Below are positions 34,224 to 43,456 of a stretch of DNA of 64,000 nucleotides, in pieces. The notes under the pieces are model-generated. The model was not told where the DNA came from. It saw only the letters and a program-made list of their open reading frames with translations, and searched no databases. Source of the stretch: Bacillota bacterium (lineage in GTDB: Bacteria; Bacillota; Clostridia; Oscillospirales; Ruminococcaceae); NCBI GenBank assembly GCA_023460535.1, contig JAEWPV010000007.1, positions 248,001-312,000 of the forward strand, read 5' to 3'. The translations under genes and the position numbers were made by a program. Each line of letters starts with the position of its first letter. The first letter of the stretch is position 1.

Positions 34224-35357
34224 ATGGCAAGAACCAAGGCGATATCCCTCCTGCAGGCTGCCGCCACAAAGGCTGACCTTAAGGAAATCTACGGCATTGT
34301 TATCGACAATGTGCAGAAGGACACCCTGTCCGGCGGTCTGAAATCTCAGGCATACACCGGCAACCCCGCCGCGGGCTCGGTAGAGTTCAAGCGGTTTGTA
34401 AACAGCGCATCCAAAGCATACGGCACCGCTCGCGCTGCAGCACAGGGCGAAGTAATCACCGCACCCCCCGTGACCGTCAACGTAGACATCCACCGCGAGA
34501 TTGTGGAAGAGTGCGCAAAGTTTGACCTCGATACGTTTGGTGTTGGTGCTATCATGGCGCGGCGCGCTGCAAACCACATCGACGCCATGGTGTCCGAGCT
34601 CGACATTGCGTTTTTCGCAGCTGCCGCAACCGCCGCTACTGCGGCGACTACCACAGCCACGACCGCAGCCGGAAAACTCGAGGAGGCGGTTATCGCCCTC
34701 GAAACTACCAAAAACGATTATGTGCGCGGCATCCCCCGCAACATGATTGCGGCGGTTGTAACCCCCATTTTCTATAGCGAAATCCGCACCGCGCTTGACA
34801 GCCTCCCTGCATCCAACGTAGACACCGCAGCTGAGGAGTTTGCAATGTACCACGGCATCCGTGTGTATAACGGGCTTAATCTGCCTGATGGCGTTGACGC
34901 TATCGTAATGGCGGTTGGCTCCGTGGCGCAGCCCGTGGTGACAAACCAGTACGGCGAGCCCGAGAAAATCCCGCTGTCCAACGACTTTGCTGTCAGCTTG
35001 TTTTACGACTACGGTGTAAAGGCGCTCACCCCCGACCTCATCTACAAGATTGAATCCACCCCGTCTACCCTGGGCGAACTGGATGTCACATCTGCAGCGG
35101 GCACAGTGGCTGTCGGCGACACTGTAATCTCTATCAACCCGACAACCCCCACAGCTGGTAACAAGTTTGTCTACAAACTCGGCACTAGCTACACGTCGTT
35201 TGCGTATGACGCGCCCCTTACTACCGGCTGGACAGAGCTTGACCACGAGGATGTCGTTGCCGCTGGCGCAAGCACCAAGATTACCGTTGCTGAGGTTACC
35301 GCTGACGGCAGAGCTCGCAAGCGCGGTATCGCTGTGCTCGTCAAAAAGACCTCGTAA
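34224..35357 (+). CDS. Major capsid protein
   Basis: 377 residues beginning MARTKAISLLQAAATKADLKEIYGIVIDNVQKDTLS; HK97-fold coat protein of the group with FKRFVNSASKAYGTARAAAQGEVI and VNVDIHREIVEECAKFDLDTFGVGAIMARRAANH. An Ala/Thr-rich stretch (FFAAAATAATAATTTATTAAG, about 132-152) and a C-terminal Ser/Thr-rich strand domain (about 285-360) could be a surface decoration. Flanked by scaffold and head-tail connector genes. Confidence 0.93.
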   Translation: MARTKAISLLQAAATKADLKEIYGIVIDNVQKDTLSGGLKSQAYTGNPAAGSVEFKRFVNSASKAYGTARAAAQGEVITAPPVTVNVDIHREIVEECAKFDLDTFGVGAIMARRAANHIDAMVSELDIAFFAAAATAATAATTTATTAAGKLEEAVIALETTKNDYVRGIPRNMIAAVVTPIFYSEIRTALDSLPASNVDTAAEEFAMYHGIRVYNGLNLPDGVDAIVMAVGSVAQPVVTNQYGEPEKIPLSNDFAVSLFYDYGVKALTPDLIYKIESTPSTLGELDVTSAAGTVAVGDTVISINPTTPTAGNKFVYKLGTSYTSFAYDAPLTTGWTELDHEDVVAAGASTKITVAEVTADGRARKRGIAVLVKKTS

Positions 35358-35371
35358 CGGGGTGATGCGTT

Positions 35372-35854
35372 ATGACAGTTGGTACTGACACCTACGTATC
35401 CGTAGCGGCTGCAGATGCCTATATCACTTCTCATTATCGCGGCAACAACGCTAACCGTGTCAGGTGGATGACCTTATCCGATGAGGGTAAGGTCATCTTA
35501 CTTGTTTCAGCATGCGCAGAGATGGATATGCTGCCCTACCAAGGGCGTAAGGCATCCCGCGACCAGCCACTTGCCTTCCCCCGCCTCCCGTTGCAATACG
35601 GGCGCTCGCAGGAGCCGCCCGCAGACATCAAGGCGGCACAAATCGAGCTTGCGCTTTGGTTGTCGGACGACGACAAGCAAGCCAACGCAGAGCAGCGACA
35701 AGCCTTGCAGGCACAGGGGGTGGAGAGCTTTAGCCTCGGCGACCTAAGCGAGACTTACGCCGCTGGTAGCAAGTCCAACCATCCAGCACTCCTGTGCCCT
35801 AAGGCGGCGCGGCTACTCGCTCGCTATCTGTCCGGGGGGTATGAGATGTGTTAG
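35372..35854 (+). CDS. Head-tail connector/DnaT-like head completion protein
   Basis: 160 residues, beginning with TVGTDTYVSVAAADAYITSHYRGNNA, then a helical body and QPLAFPRLP, as in the phage DnaT-like/gp6-type connector family that binds the portal. It has no role as the true DnaT primosome protein. Position right after the major capsid gene supports a connector. Confidence 0.82.
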   Translation: MTVGTDTYVSVAAADAYITSHYRGNNANRVRWMTLSDEGKVILLVSACAEMDMLPYQGRKASRDQPLAFPRLPLQYGRSQEPPADIKAAQIELALWLSDDDKQANAEQRQALQAQGVESFSLGDLSETYAAGSKSNHPALLCPKAARLLARYLSGGYEMC

Positions 35855-36132
35855 GCTGCTACCTCAACCAAATGGCGCAATACCGCCCCTGTACGGGCAC
35901 TGACGGGAGAGGGCAACCGATATACGGTGATGCAATCTCCCTGCCCTGCAGGCGACAATCAAAGGCTCAGAACGTCCTCACAGCAACCGGGCAGACCATC
36001 CGCACACAGCATGTCTATTACCTGCTTAATCACATTGACGAGGGCGATATGCTCGACGGCAAGGTGGTAATGGGCGTGTCGGAGTGGGAGGGGCTGTTCG
36101 GTAAGCCCATCGGCTACAAGGCGGTGATGTGA
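35848..36132 (+). CDS. Head closure (stopper) protein
   Basis: 94 residues from GTG within the end of the preceding gene. A strand-rich protein (YRPCTGTDGRGQPIYGDAISLPCRRQSKAQNVLTATGQTIRTQHVYYLLNHIDEGDMLDGKVV) like SPP1 gp16-type stopper proteins that close the connector. Function assigned by fold pattern and order. Confidence 0.72.
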   Translation: MLGCYLNQMAQYRPCTGTDGRGQPIYGDAISLPCRRQSKAQNVLTATGQTIRTQHVYYLLNHIDEGDMLDGKVVMGVSEWEGLFGKPIGYKAVM

Positions 36133-36554
36133 TGGCATCCGGCATCAAAATCAAGCTTAATAGCAAAGCACTAGATAAGCAGCTTGAGCAGGCGATGAGA
36201 CGCAACCCCAAGGAAACCGTAAGGGCTGCGCAAGATTGCCTGCTGGAGCTTGCCGGACGCAGTGCATCAATCGCGCCCGTCGATACCGGCGACCTGCGGA
36301 ATGACTGTACAGCTGAGCTTAACGGGCAAACCATTTTTGCCCGCAAAGCACCGACGGCATCAACAGTATCACCCGGGCTATCGGCGGTTGGCTCTGTCGG
36401 GTATGACCTACCGTATGCACTTAAGCAACATGAGGAGCTGGGATACAGCCATCCCATGGGAGGGCAGGCGAAGTATCTTGAAGCTCCGTTTAACGCTTTG
36501 GAAAAAGCATTTATCGCGCGAATGGAGAAGGTGGTGGATAAGAGTTTAAAATGA
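36132..36554 (+). CDS. HK97 gp10-like head-tail/tail completion protein
   Basis: 140 residues with an N-terminal helix (LDKQLEQAMRRNPKETVRAAQDCLLELAGRSASIAPVDTGDLRNDCTAEL), the typical gp10-family start, and a C-terminal helix after YLEAPFNALEKAF. Links head and tail. ATG at 36132 preferred over the GTG three bases earlier. Confidence 0.8.
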   Translation: MASGIKIKLNSKALDKQLEQAMRRNPKETVRAAQDCLLELAGRSASIAPVDTGDLRNDCTAELNGQTIFARKAPTASTVSPGLSAVGSVGYDLPYALKQHEELGYSHPMGGQAKYLEAPFNALEKAFIARMEKVVDKSLK

Positions 36555-36898
36555 ACATTCTTGATAAGCTCGCTATGGTGCTCAACAAGCCGAATGTGGT
36601 GATGGGCTATATGCCCGCCAAGCCGGATGCAATCATTGCGTTGTTTGAGTACAACCCTCCCCCGCCCGACCACTCCTTTGGCGGCACAGACTACAGCCAC
36701 AACGTGCAGGTGCGCGTAAGAGACACGACAGCGGCGACCGCTTATGCTACGGCTGGGGCGGTCGCCAATATTTTAGACCGATACCACGACACGGATATCA
36801 GCGTTTTGCAATCAACCGCAATCCTCGATATCGGGCTGGATAACAACAACCCGCCGCGTCAGGAGTATACGGTCAACTTTACTGTAAGGAGGTATTAA
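36551..36898 (+). CDS. Tail terminator/minor capsid-like protein
   Basis: 115 residues, MNILDKLAMVLNKPNVVMGYMPAKPDAIIALFEYNPPPPDHSFGGTDYSHNVQVRVRD..., matching the phage family that caps the tail tube or serves at the head-tail joint. ATGA overlap with the preceding gene, and the major tail protein follows directly. Confidence 0.75.
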   Translation: MNILDKLAMVLNKPNVVMGYMPAKPDAIIALFEYNPPPPDHSFGGTDYSHNVQVRVRDTTAATAYATAGAVANILDRYHDTDISVLQSTAILDIGLDNNNPPRQEYTVNFTVRRY

Positions 36899-36901
36899 CC
36901 T

Positions 36902-37318
36902 ATGGCTTTATACACAGGCGTAACCGGCAAACTCTCGATGAAAAAGGGCAGCTCCGCAGCTGTTGATATCGTTCACATGGCGAGCTTCAATGTGGAGATG
37001 TCCAAGGAAATCCTTGAAGTTATCAGCTTCGGCAACGACTACAAGGAGAAGGTGCCCAGCGTCAAGGATTGGTCTGCATCCGCTGACGGCTCGGCGGATT
37101 TTGCCGCGGACGGGGGGCAGAAAATGCTGCTGGATGCATTTGAGGACGGCTCCAAGCTGACGGGCAGCTTCTACCTGGACGAGACCACTTTTTTGCAGGG
37201 CGACTGCTACGTGGAGTCCCTGTCAATCGACCATGCCGCCGACGGCAAGGCGGACATCAGCATCAGCCTTGCTGGTAGCGACGCGGTCGTGCTGACCGTT
37301 CCCTCCGGCGGCGAGTAA
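36902..37318 (+). CDS. Major tail tube protein
   Basis: 138 residues, MALYTGVTGKLSMKKGSSAAVDIVHMASFNVEMSKEILEVISFGNDYKEKVPSVKDWSASADGSADF..., the beta-sandwich of siphophage tail tubes. Polymerises round the tape measure. Order before the chaperones and tape measure is canonical. Confidence 0.88.
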   Translation: MALYTGVTGKLSMKKGSSAAVDIVHMASFNVEMSKEILEVISFGNDYKEKVPSVKDWSASADGSADFAADGGQKMLLDAFEDGSKLTGSFYLDETTFLQGDCYVESLSIDHAADGKADISISLAGSDAVVLTVPSGGE

Positions 37319-37381
37319 CAGGCAAACCAAATATCACGGGGCGGGTTAATTCCCGCCCTCACTTTTTAGGAGGACAATAAC

Positions 37382-37768
37382 ATGTTTATAACTGTTGGCG
37401 ATAAAGAAATCGAGCTGTCCACGAAACTTGGCGTGGCTGCGGCAATTGAAAAGAAATTCAAGCTGCCTCTCACTCAGGTGTTTGGGCGGATTGGCGAAGC
37501 AGAGATACCAGAGTTGACCGGGGTGTTATCCATCGCTGCCGGGAAAACCAGTGACCCATCTTTTGCGGCTGAACTGCTCGACAATTGGGATTACATCGAG
37601 CTGCAGACCGCGGTGCAAGAGCTTCTTGCCAAGCTGATGTTTAGCGGCACCCCCGAGCAGGTAGAATCCAAGCTTGAGAAGTTCCCCGCGAGTGACGAAG
37701 GAAAAAACGCGATACGGGAGCTGTTGGGTCTGCCGAAGCTCCCGAGTATCTCTACAGCGAGCAATTAG
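37382..37768 (+). CDS. Tail assembly chaperone, short (gpG-like) product
   Basis: 128 residues in the 0 frame: MFITVGDKEIELSTKLGVAAAIEKKFKLPLTQVFGRIGEAEIPELTG.... Chaperone that binds the tape measure. At 37702-37708 a slippery heptamer allows part of the ribosomes to shift to -1 and make a longer gpGT-like protein. Confidence 0.85.
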   Translation: MFITVGDKEIELSTKLGVAAAIEKKFKLPLTQVFGRIGEAEIPELTGVLSIAAGKTSDPSFAAELLDNWDYIELQTAVQELLAKLMFSGTPEQVESKLEKFPASDEGKNAIRELLGLPKLPSISTASN

Positions 37769-38073
37769 TCCAGACCGCCTATGCTGTCGGCATACACCCG
37801 CCGCAGCTCCGCGACATGGAGCTGTGGGAGCTCTACGCATGCGTTGACGCTTACAACAAGCGCCAGAGTGGAAAGAGCAAGGAACAAATCGCAATATGCT
37901 GGCAGACGGCAAACTTTGTAGGCGCCGCCTTTGCAGGTAAGCTCAAACCGCTTAAGCGGTATATCAAGGACAGCACAAAAACGGTCGCCCCGAAGGTCAG
38001 TAAGGATGAGTTTGAGCGGCGGCTACAAGCGGCGCAGGAAGGGAGGTTAACGGATGGCACTGAAAAAGCTTAG
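37382..38073 (+). CDS. Tail assembly chaperone, -1 frameshift fusion (gpGT-like)
   Basis: Predicted 230-residue fusion: 109 codons of the 0 frame through AAC at 37706-37708, then the -1 frame from 37708 (CGC) to the stop at 38073, giving RDTGAVGSAEAPEYLYSEQLVQTAYAVGIHPPQLRDMELWELYACVDAYNKRQ.... The -1 frame is open from 37696 and encodes the T domain typical of these fusions. A separate ATG at 37816 lacks a strong RBS. The same layout is known from lambda G/GT and many siphophages. Confidence 0.85.
37702..37744 (+). promoter_or_regulatory. Programmed -1 ribosomal frameshift site
   Basis: Heptamer A AAA AAC (37702-37708) in phase with the 0 frame, 6-nt spacer, then a perfect 8-bp stem CGGGAGCT/AGCTCCCG (37715-37722, 37737-37744) with a 14-nt loop. 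Confidence 0.85.
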
Positions 38074-40735
38074 CGTTGAGGTCGGCATGAACACCTCGCA
38101 ATTTCAGCGAGGGCTAAAAGGTATGCAGGGCGGACTGAACGGCATGCACGCAGGCATGAAAGCCATGCAAGGCAGGACGTCTGCATTGTCGAGTGGACTG
38201 CAGACCATGGGGAGCAGTGGCACTACAGCTATGTCGGCGCTTAAGATGGGCGCAGTTGCTACTGCCGCCGCTATTGCTGGCGTTGTGGTTGTCCTCAAAA
38301 AGCTGCTTGATGGATTACTTGCCCTCCTGCGCGCATTTGCCACGTTCGAAAGCAGTGTATACCGGGTTAATAGCCTCTTCGGGGATTCCGCAAAGTACAT
38401 CCAATACTTTGCCGAGAACACAGCCAAGGCACTCGGTATGTCGGAGAGCGCAGCGTACGAATACGCCGCCACATATGGCAACTTGTTTAGGAGCATCACC
38501 GCCGATGCACAGGAAAACAGCAAGGTCACCATTGCTATGCTTAAGGCGTCCGCGGTTGTTGCGTCCAAGACCGGGCGCACCATGGAGGACGTCATGGAGC
38601 GCATTCGCTCGGGCTTGTTGGGCAACACAGAGGCGATTGAGGACTTAGGCATCCAGGTAAACGTGGCGATGCTCGAAATGACCGATGCGTTTAAAAAGAT
38701 AGCCAACGGTCGCACGTGGGAACAACTCACCTTTTACGAGCAGCAGCAAATCCGCACGCTCGGTATCCTTGAGCAGGCTCATCGCAATTTCGGCGATAGT
38801 GTGCAAAAGGGCAGTGCGTTTACGATGCAAACGCTGTCTAGCGCATTTAAGGACCTGACCGCGACCGCGGGGGCGTTTGTCAACGCGGGGTTGCAGCCGA
38901 TTATACAGGGACTTACGCAGCTTGTTCAATGGGCTACGATGGGTCTTAAGGCGTTAGCTGCTCTGTTTGGCTTGCAGCTCGATATTGGCGGCGTTTCTAC
39001 CGCAGGCACCGAGGCTCAAACAGCGGCGCAGGACGGGTTGACCGAGGCAGTCGAAAAGACTGCAAAGGCACAACAAAAACTAGCCGGATTTGATGAGATT
39101 AACACCCTGCCAAAGGCGGCAAGCGGCACGGGCACCACTGTTGGGGCGGGCAACTCGGTTTTCGCTGGATTGCCCGATCCGGAGTTTAAAATCACGGAGC
39201 CTGATACTAGCTGGATTGATAAGGTCAAAGAGAAGTTTGAAAAGCTTAAAAAGTTATTTGAGCCCGCAGCAGAAGCTTTTGAGCGTTTAAAAGAAGCTGT
39301 TGGTAAAATAACAGAGCCTCTTTTTGCGGGATTAAAATGGGCTTATGATAACATATTCAAACCTTTTGCCGAATGGACAATAAGCGAAGCTTTGCCGCGT
39401 TTTCTTGACACTCTCGCCATTGGGCTTGAGATTGTCGGCAAACTAATCGACGAGTGGTTTGAAACGTATAAACAGTTTTACGAAGAGTTTTTAAAGCCTC
39501 TCGCTGAGTACGCCGCTCCGAAGTTCCTTGAACTATGGGATAAATTTAACGAAAAGTTCAAGAAGCTATCAGATAGAATACAGAGCAGCAAGGCGTTTGA
39601 GGATTTGCGCAGCATTCTAAGTAAAATCTATCCCATTCTTCTTGCTGTCTCTAAAAAGCTCGTGGATGTCTGGGCGTGGTTCGTGGACTTTCAGATGAGT
39701 GCAACTTTTATTGAACTCGAATATCGATTCAAAAACCTCGAAGATGCTATTGGCTTTGTGGCAGCAGTTCTAAAAGGGGACTTTTCAGACGCATGGGAGC
39801 ACTGGAAAAATCTCATGCTTGACAACAAGATTGATAAGTTCCGCGAGCAGTTCGACCTACTAAAAACCAAAATAGCCGAGGTAAAAACAGCTATTCTTGA
39901 CTGGGTAAATCATCTAAAGGCTCAGTTTAATCAAGCGTTCACTATAATCGAAAACAAGGTCAAAGACTGGTGGGATAATCATGTCGCGCCTTGGTTCACA
40001 ATCGAAAAGTGGAACGAGCTATTGCAAAACATGGTCAACGGGTTTGCCGATGGGTGGAACGCAGTGTACGACTTTTTCACAATCTCGATACCGCAATGGT
40101 GGAACGAGACCATCGCCCCATGGTTTACCGCTGAAAAGTGGATTGAGCTGTGGAATAACGTCAAATCCGGCGTTGCATCGGGGTGGAGTGCCATTGTAAC
40201 CTTCTTTACGGAAGCAGTACCTAAATGGTGGAACGAAACGATCGCGCCATGGTTCACGAAAGAAAAATGGGTAGAGATTCTTCAAGGTGCAAAAAATGCC
40301 TTTGTCTCTGTTTTCGACGATATCAAGAACGGCATAAAAAGCACACTCAACTCAATTATTGGCTTTATCAACAAAGTTATATCTGGCTTAAACACCTTGT
40401 CATCGCTCGAAATACCCGCGATAAAAGGCATTACTGATGGTTTCTCATTTAGCCTAAACATTCCTGAAATTCCCCACCTTGCCGAAGGCGGCGTGCTAAG
40501 AAAAGGACAGGTCGGCTACCTTGAAGGCGATGGCGACGAGGCTGTTGTGCCGCTTGAGAAAAACACGGGCTGGATTGACGTCCTCGCAAACAAACTCACG
40601 GCAGCCATGGGTGGTATGCAGACGGCAGGAGCAGGAAATATCACTGTGCCTGTCTACATCGGCAACGAGCTGATCGAGGAGATTGTGGTCAACGCTGGCA
40701 ACAACCACAATCGCAAGAATAACGGGAGGGGGTAA
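38054..40735 (+). CDS. Tail tape measure protein
   Basis: 893 residues. The N-terminus is MALKKLSVEVGMNTSQFQRGLKGMQGGLNGMHAG; a hydrophobic segment follows (about 66-95, VATAAAIAGVVVVLKKLLDGLLALL). The long helical centre ends in three near-repeats of WWNETIAPWFTxEKWxELW type (about 635-745), then SLEIPAIKGITDG and the C-terminal GGVLRKGQVGYLEGDGDEAVVPLEKN motif typical of tape measures. Length sets tail length and assists DNA injection. Overlaps the chaperone fusion by 20 nt. Confidence 0.93.
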   Translation: MALKKLSVEVGMNTSQFQRGLKGMQGGLNGMHAGMKAMQGRTSALSSGLQTMGSSGTTAMSALKMGAVATAAAIAGVVVVLKKLLDGLLALLRAFATFESSVYRVNSLFGDSAKYIQYFAENTAKALGMSESAAYEYAATYGNLFRSITADAQENSKVTIAMLKASAVVASKTGRTMEDVMERIRSGLLGNTEAIEDLGIQVNVAMLEMTDAFKKIANGRTWEQLTFYEQQQIRTLGILEQAHRNFGDSVQKGSAFTMQTLSSAFKDLTATAGAFVNAGLQPIIQGLTQLVQWATMGLKALAALFGLQLDIGGVSTAGTEAQTAAQDGLTEAVEKTAKAQQKLAGFDEINTLPKAASGTGTTVGAGNSVFAGLPDPEFKITEPDTSWIDKVKEKFEKLKKLFEPAAEAFERLKEAVGKITEPLFAGLKWAYDNIFKPFAEWTISEALPRFLDTLAIGLEIVGKLIDEWFETYKQFYEEFLKPLAEYAAPKFLELWDKFNEKFKKLSDRIQSSKAFEDLRSILSKIYPILLAVSKKLVDVWAWFVDFQMSATFIELEYRFKNLEDAIGFVAAVLKGDFSDAWEHWKNLMLDNKIDKFREQFDLLKTKIAEVKTAILDWVNHLKAQFNQAFTIIENKVKDWWDNHVAPWFTIEKWNELLQNMVNGFADGWNAVYDFFTISIPQWWNETIAPWFTAEKWIELWNNVKSGVASGWSAIVTFFTEAVPKWWNETIAPWFTKEKWVEILQGAKNAFVSVFDDIKNGIKSTLNSIIGFINKVISGLNTLSSLEIPAIKGITDGFSFSLNIPEIPHLAEGGVLRKGQVGYLEGDGDEAVVPLEKNTGWIDVLANKLTAAMGGMQTAGAGNITVPVYIGNELIEEIVVNAGNNHNRKNNGRG

Positions 40736-40740
40736 GCATT

Positions 40741-41106
40741 ATGGCAATGATATCAATTAACGGTTCCCCCCTCCCCAACCCATCCTCGTATGCTGTCGGC
40801 CGTCGTGATGGTGATAGTGAAAGCACGACGCGCGATGAGGCGTGGTATCTGCGCCGCGACCGGGTCAGGGCGGGTATGTATCAAATCGAGGCGACGTGGC
40901 AGGGCAAACTTGCGATGATTAACAGCATCGCCTATGCCCTGTCCCCTGACGAATTTAGCGTGACGTTTTTAGACCCGACCACCGGCGGCACGGGCAATGC
41001 GACCATGTACGCCGGTGACCGCAAGGCGACACTGTTGTCTCACACGGACGATAGCGCGCCGTCGGGGAGCCTGTGGGAACTGTCCGTATCGCTTATTGAG
41101 TATTAA
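40741..41106 (+). CDS. Tail protein, unassigned (DUF6711-like)
   Basis: 121 residues beginning MAMISINGSPLPNPSSYAVGRRDGDSESTTRDEAWYLRRDRVRAGMYQIEATWQGKL. Strand-rich and located between tape measure and hub, as in many Firmicutes siphophages. Probably tail tip; not placed further. Confidence 0.7.
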   Translation: MAMISINGSPLPNPSSYAVGRRDGDSESTTRDEAWYLRRDRVRAGMYQIEATWQGKLAMINSIAYALSPDEFSVTFLDPTTGGTGNATMYAGDRKATLLSHTDDSAPSGSLWELSVSLIEY

Positions 41107-41118
41107 AGGGGTGGTACC

Positions 41119-42420
41119 GTGTACCCTGTCAGCGAAGCATACATAGACGCGATTAACGCCCGCACCCGTACCACACGGATGTCGGGCGTTATCACTCTGT
41201 CAAACAGCACGACTGTAAACATCTCAGACGCAGACATTGTACAGGGTAGCCTGTTTATTATCCGTAAGTCGGTATCGGGTAATGTCTTTGACGTTGGGTC
41301 GGTCGTAGCCTCAGAAATGGGCTTGTCACTGCTCAACTACGGCGGCACGGCTTACGCGCTGTCCGGCGCAAGCATAGCCCTATCGTGGGGCATAGAAACC
41401 GCAGACGGGTGGATTGATATCCCCCTCGGTATTTGGCGCGTAGACGATGCAAAGCGTAAGCAGCGCATCGTAGCGGTCAAGGCATACGACGGCATGATGC
41501 AGCTCGACAAAGACCTTGTAGGTGTCACCAAGACCGGCACACTTTACACGCTCATTGCGTCGCTGTGCGCCCGATGCGGCGTGACACTCGGCATGACCTC
41601 GACGCAAGTCGCCGCGCTGCCAAACAGCACTATTACGGTAACTATACCAGACAAATCGTCCATCGAGACCTGCCGCGACCTGCTTATGTGGATAGCACAG
41701 CTAACCGGCACGTTTGGCTGCATAGACCGTGCAGGAGCATTGGTGCTAAGACCGCACGGGCAAGCGAGTGCGCGTAGTATCGGTAAGACCGAGCGCATCA
41801 GCGCGGATGTGTCAGACGATACGGTTCGCATCACCCAGCTTGCAATGGTCGTTAACGGCACCGCATATGTAAGCAGCGCGGTGATGTGGGATGGCTTTGA
41901 GGCGACTTATAGTAGTTGGGATGAGATGGAGGGACTATACCCGAGTTGGGTATCAATCGAATCCGCGAAACAAGGCATGCAACTCGACGAAAATCCGCTT
42001 TTGTCCGGCAAAACTTCGACGCTGATTAACACCGTGCTACTGAATCTACTCAGCGCAGTGCAGCAAGTGTCGTACTGCCCCGCAAGCATCGAGTACATCA
42101 ACGACCCTGCACTTGATTGCGGCGACATTGTGACGCTCACCGATACAGGTGCACCCAGTGGACTTGATGCGCCGGTGCTTATTACCGGGGGCACGTGGCG
42201 GTACAGGGGCAAGCATACGCTATCTGCCGCAGGCAAGCCGTCCTTTGACGAGGGCGCGTTGCCGGTCAAATCGCAATCGGAGAAGGTACTGACAGCCGTA
42301 CGGTCTGAGGTTTATGCCGGAGGTGGTAGCAGCGGACCACAGATATGGATATCGCCATCTGATCCCGATGTCAACGTCATGGCTGAAGGGGACGTGTGGC
42401 TGCAATATGGAGGCGAGTGA
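41119..42420 (+). CDS. Tail tip/hub protein
   Basis: 433 residues from GTG. N-terminal MYPVSEAYIDAINARTRTTRMSGVITLSNSTTVNISDADI resembles phage tail hub proteins. Middle part contains RIVAVKAYDGMMQLDKDLVGV and CSAGALVL-type RAGALVLRPHG segments found in baseplate hubs; the last quarter is strand-rich with SGPQIWISPSDPDVNVMAEGDVWLQYG leading to the fibre. No lysozyme domain seen. Confidence 0.75.
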   Translation: MYPVSEAYIDAINARTRTTRMSGVITLSNSTTVNISDADIVQGSLFIIRKSVSGNVFDVGSVVASEMGLSLLNYGGTAYALSGASIALSWGIETADGWIDIPLGIWRVDDAKRKQRIVAVKAYDGMMQLDKDLVGVTKTGTLYTLIASLCARCGVTLGMTSTQVAALPNSTITVTIPDKSSIETCRDLLMWIAQLTGTFGCIDRAGALVLRPHGQASARSIGKTERISADVSDDTVRITQLAMVVNGTAYVSSAVMWDGFEATYSSWDEMEGLYPSWVSIESAKQGMQLDENPLLSGKTSTLINTVLLNLLSAVQQVSYCPASIEYINDPALDCGDIVTLTDTGAPSGLDAPVLITGGTWRYRGKHTLSAAGKPSFDEGALPVKSQSEKVLTAVRSEVYAGGGSSGPQIWISPSDPDVNVMAEGDVWLQYGGE

Positions 42421-42421
42421 A

Positions 42422-43447
42422 ATGGGTAGTTTGAGATGGACGGTCCGCCGCACCGAAGAAGATGTTATACACGGGATAACTTACAGTGAAGAAAAACAAC
42501 TATTTGTAGCTGTCGGGCCTGACATGGTACTTACTTCTCGTGATGCGATTGCATGGCAAAAATATACTGTATTCACCGGACACTGGTCGGATGTCATCTA
42601 TGCCCACGGGCTTTTTGTCGCAGTTGGTAGCGGTCGGTCATCTGACGGGGATGTCATGACATCCCCGGATGGGGTAAATTGGACTGTACGTAGTGTTCCA
42701 AGCGGCGCGAGTTGGAGCTCCATCTCTTACGGGAACGGTATTTTTGTAGCTGTTAGTAACTCGTCTCAGGCACACAAAATAATAACATCTCCTGATGGCA
42801 TAAATTGGACTTCTAGAAGCTCTCCATTAACATTCGAGCCGACCCCGAGCGTGTGTTTTGGGGCAGGGCTTTTTGTAGTTGTATCCCCTGGATATTTCAG
42901 CATGTATCCCCCCAAGGTCATGACATCCCCTGATGGGGTAAACTGGACTGTTCGTAGTGTTCCAAACGGAGGTTGGCGCTCGGTAACATATTACAATGGT
43001 GTTTTTGTGGCGGTGGCCTTTCATGACGATTTGTATCACGACCCCATATATGTTATGGCATCTAACAATGGGATAAACTGGACTGTTGGGAATGCACCGC
43101 CGGGGAGCTGGGTGTCCATAACTGCGGGCAATGGCATTTATACCGCCGTATCGGGGTTCCCTCCGTATAATATATTTTCGCTTGATGGCATCAATTGGGC
43201 TTTGACATATTCACCCAGCGGGAGCTGGGGTGCGGTTACCTATGGCGCCGGTATTTTTGTTGCGGCCTCTTACAGCACCACTGTTTATACGCCAACAATT
43301 ATGACAGGGCTCATAGTGGATGGTGGAATATATGTCAAACAAAATGGCACAGCCCACAGCGTCCCATATGCCGTCGCAAAGGTCAACGGTGAACTGACGC
43401 AGTGCAAAACCTTCGTAAAGCAAAACGGGCAAATCTATCAAATATGA
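42422..43447 (+). CDS. Tail-associated beta-propeller-like repeat protein
   Basis: 341 residues starting at the ATG with GGAGG eight bases upstream. Five or more repeats of about 50-60 residues share a SPDGVNWTVRSVPSG-W-SIxYGNGIFVAV pattern (about 60-310), like Kelch/sialidase-type propeller blades. The C-terminus has IYVKQNGTAHSVPYAVAKVNGELTQCKTFVKQNGQIYQI. Likely receptor- or glycan-binding part of the tail tip. Confidence 0.75.
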   Translation: MGSLRWTVRRTEEDVIHGITYSEEKQLFVAVGPDMVLTSRDAIAWQKYTVFTGHWSDVIYAHGLFVAVGSGRSSDGDVMTSPDGVNWTVRSVPSGASWSSISYGNGIFVAVSNSSQAHKIITSPDGINWTSRSSPLTFEPTPSVCFGAGLFVVVSPGYFSMYPPKVMTSPDGVNWTVRSVPNGGWRSVTYYNGVFVAVAFHDDLYHDPIYVMASNNGINWTVGNAPPGSWVSITAGNGIYTAVSGFPPYNIFSLDGINWALTYSPSGSWGAVTYGAGIFVAASYSTTVYTPTIMTGLIVDGGIYVKQNGTAHSVPYAVAKVNGELTQCKTFVKQNGQIYQI

Positions 43448-43456
43448 GGTGGTATC

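Noticed and set aside
37816..38073. Independent small tail gene
   Set aside because: Better explained as the -1 frame of the chaperone fusion; weak RBS at its ATG.
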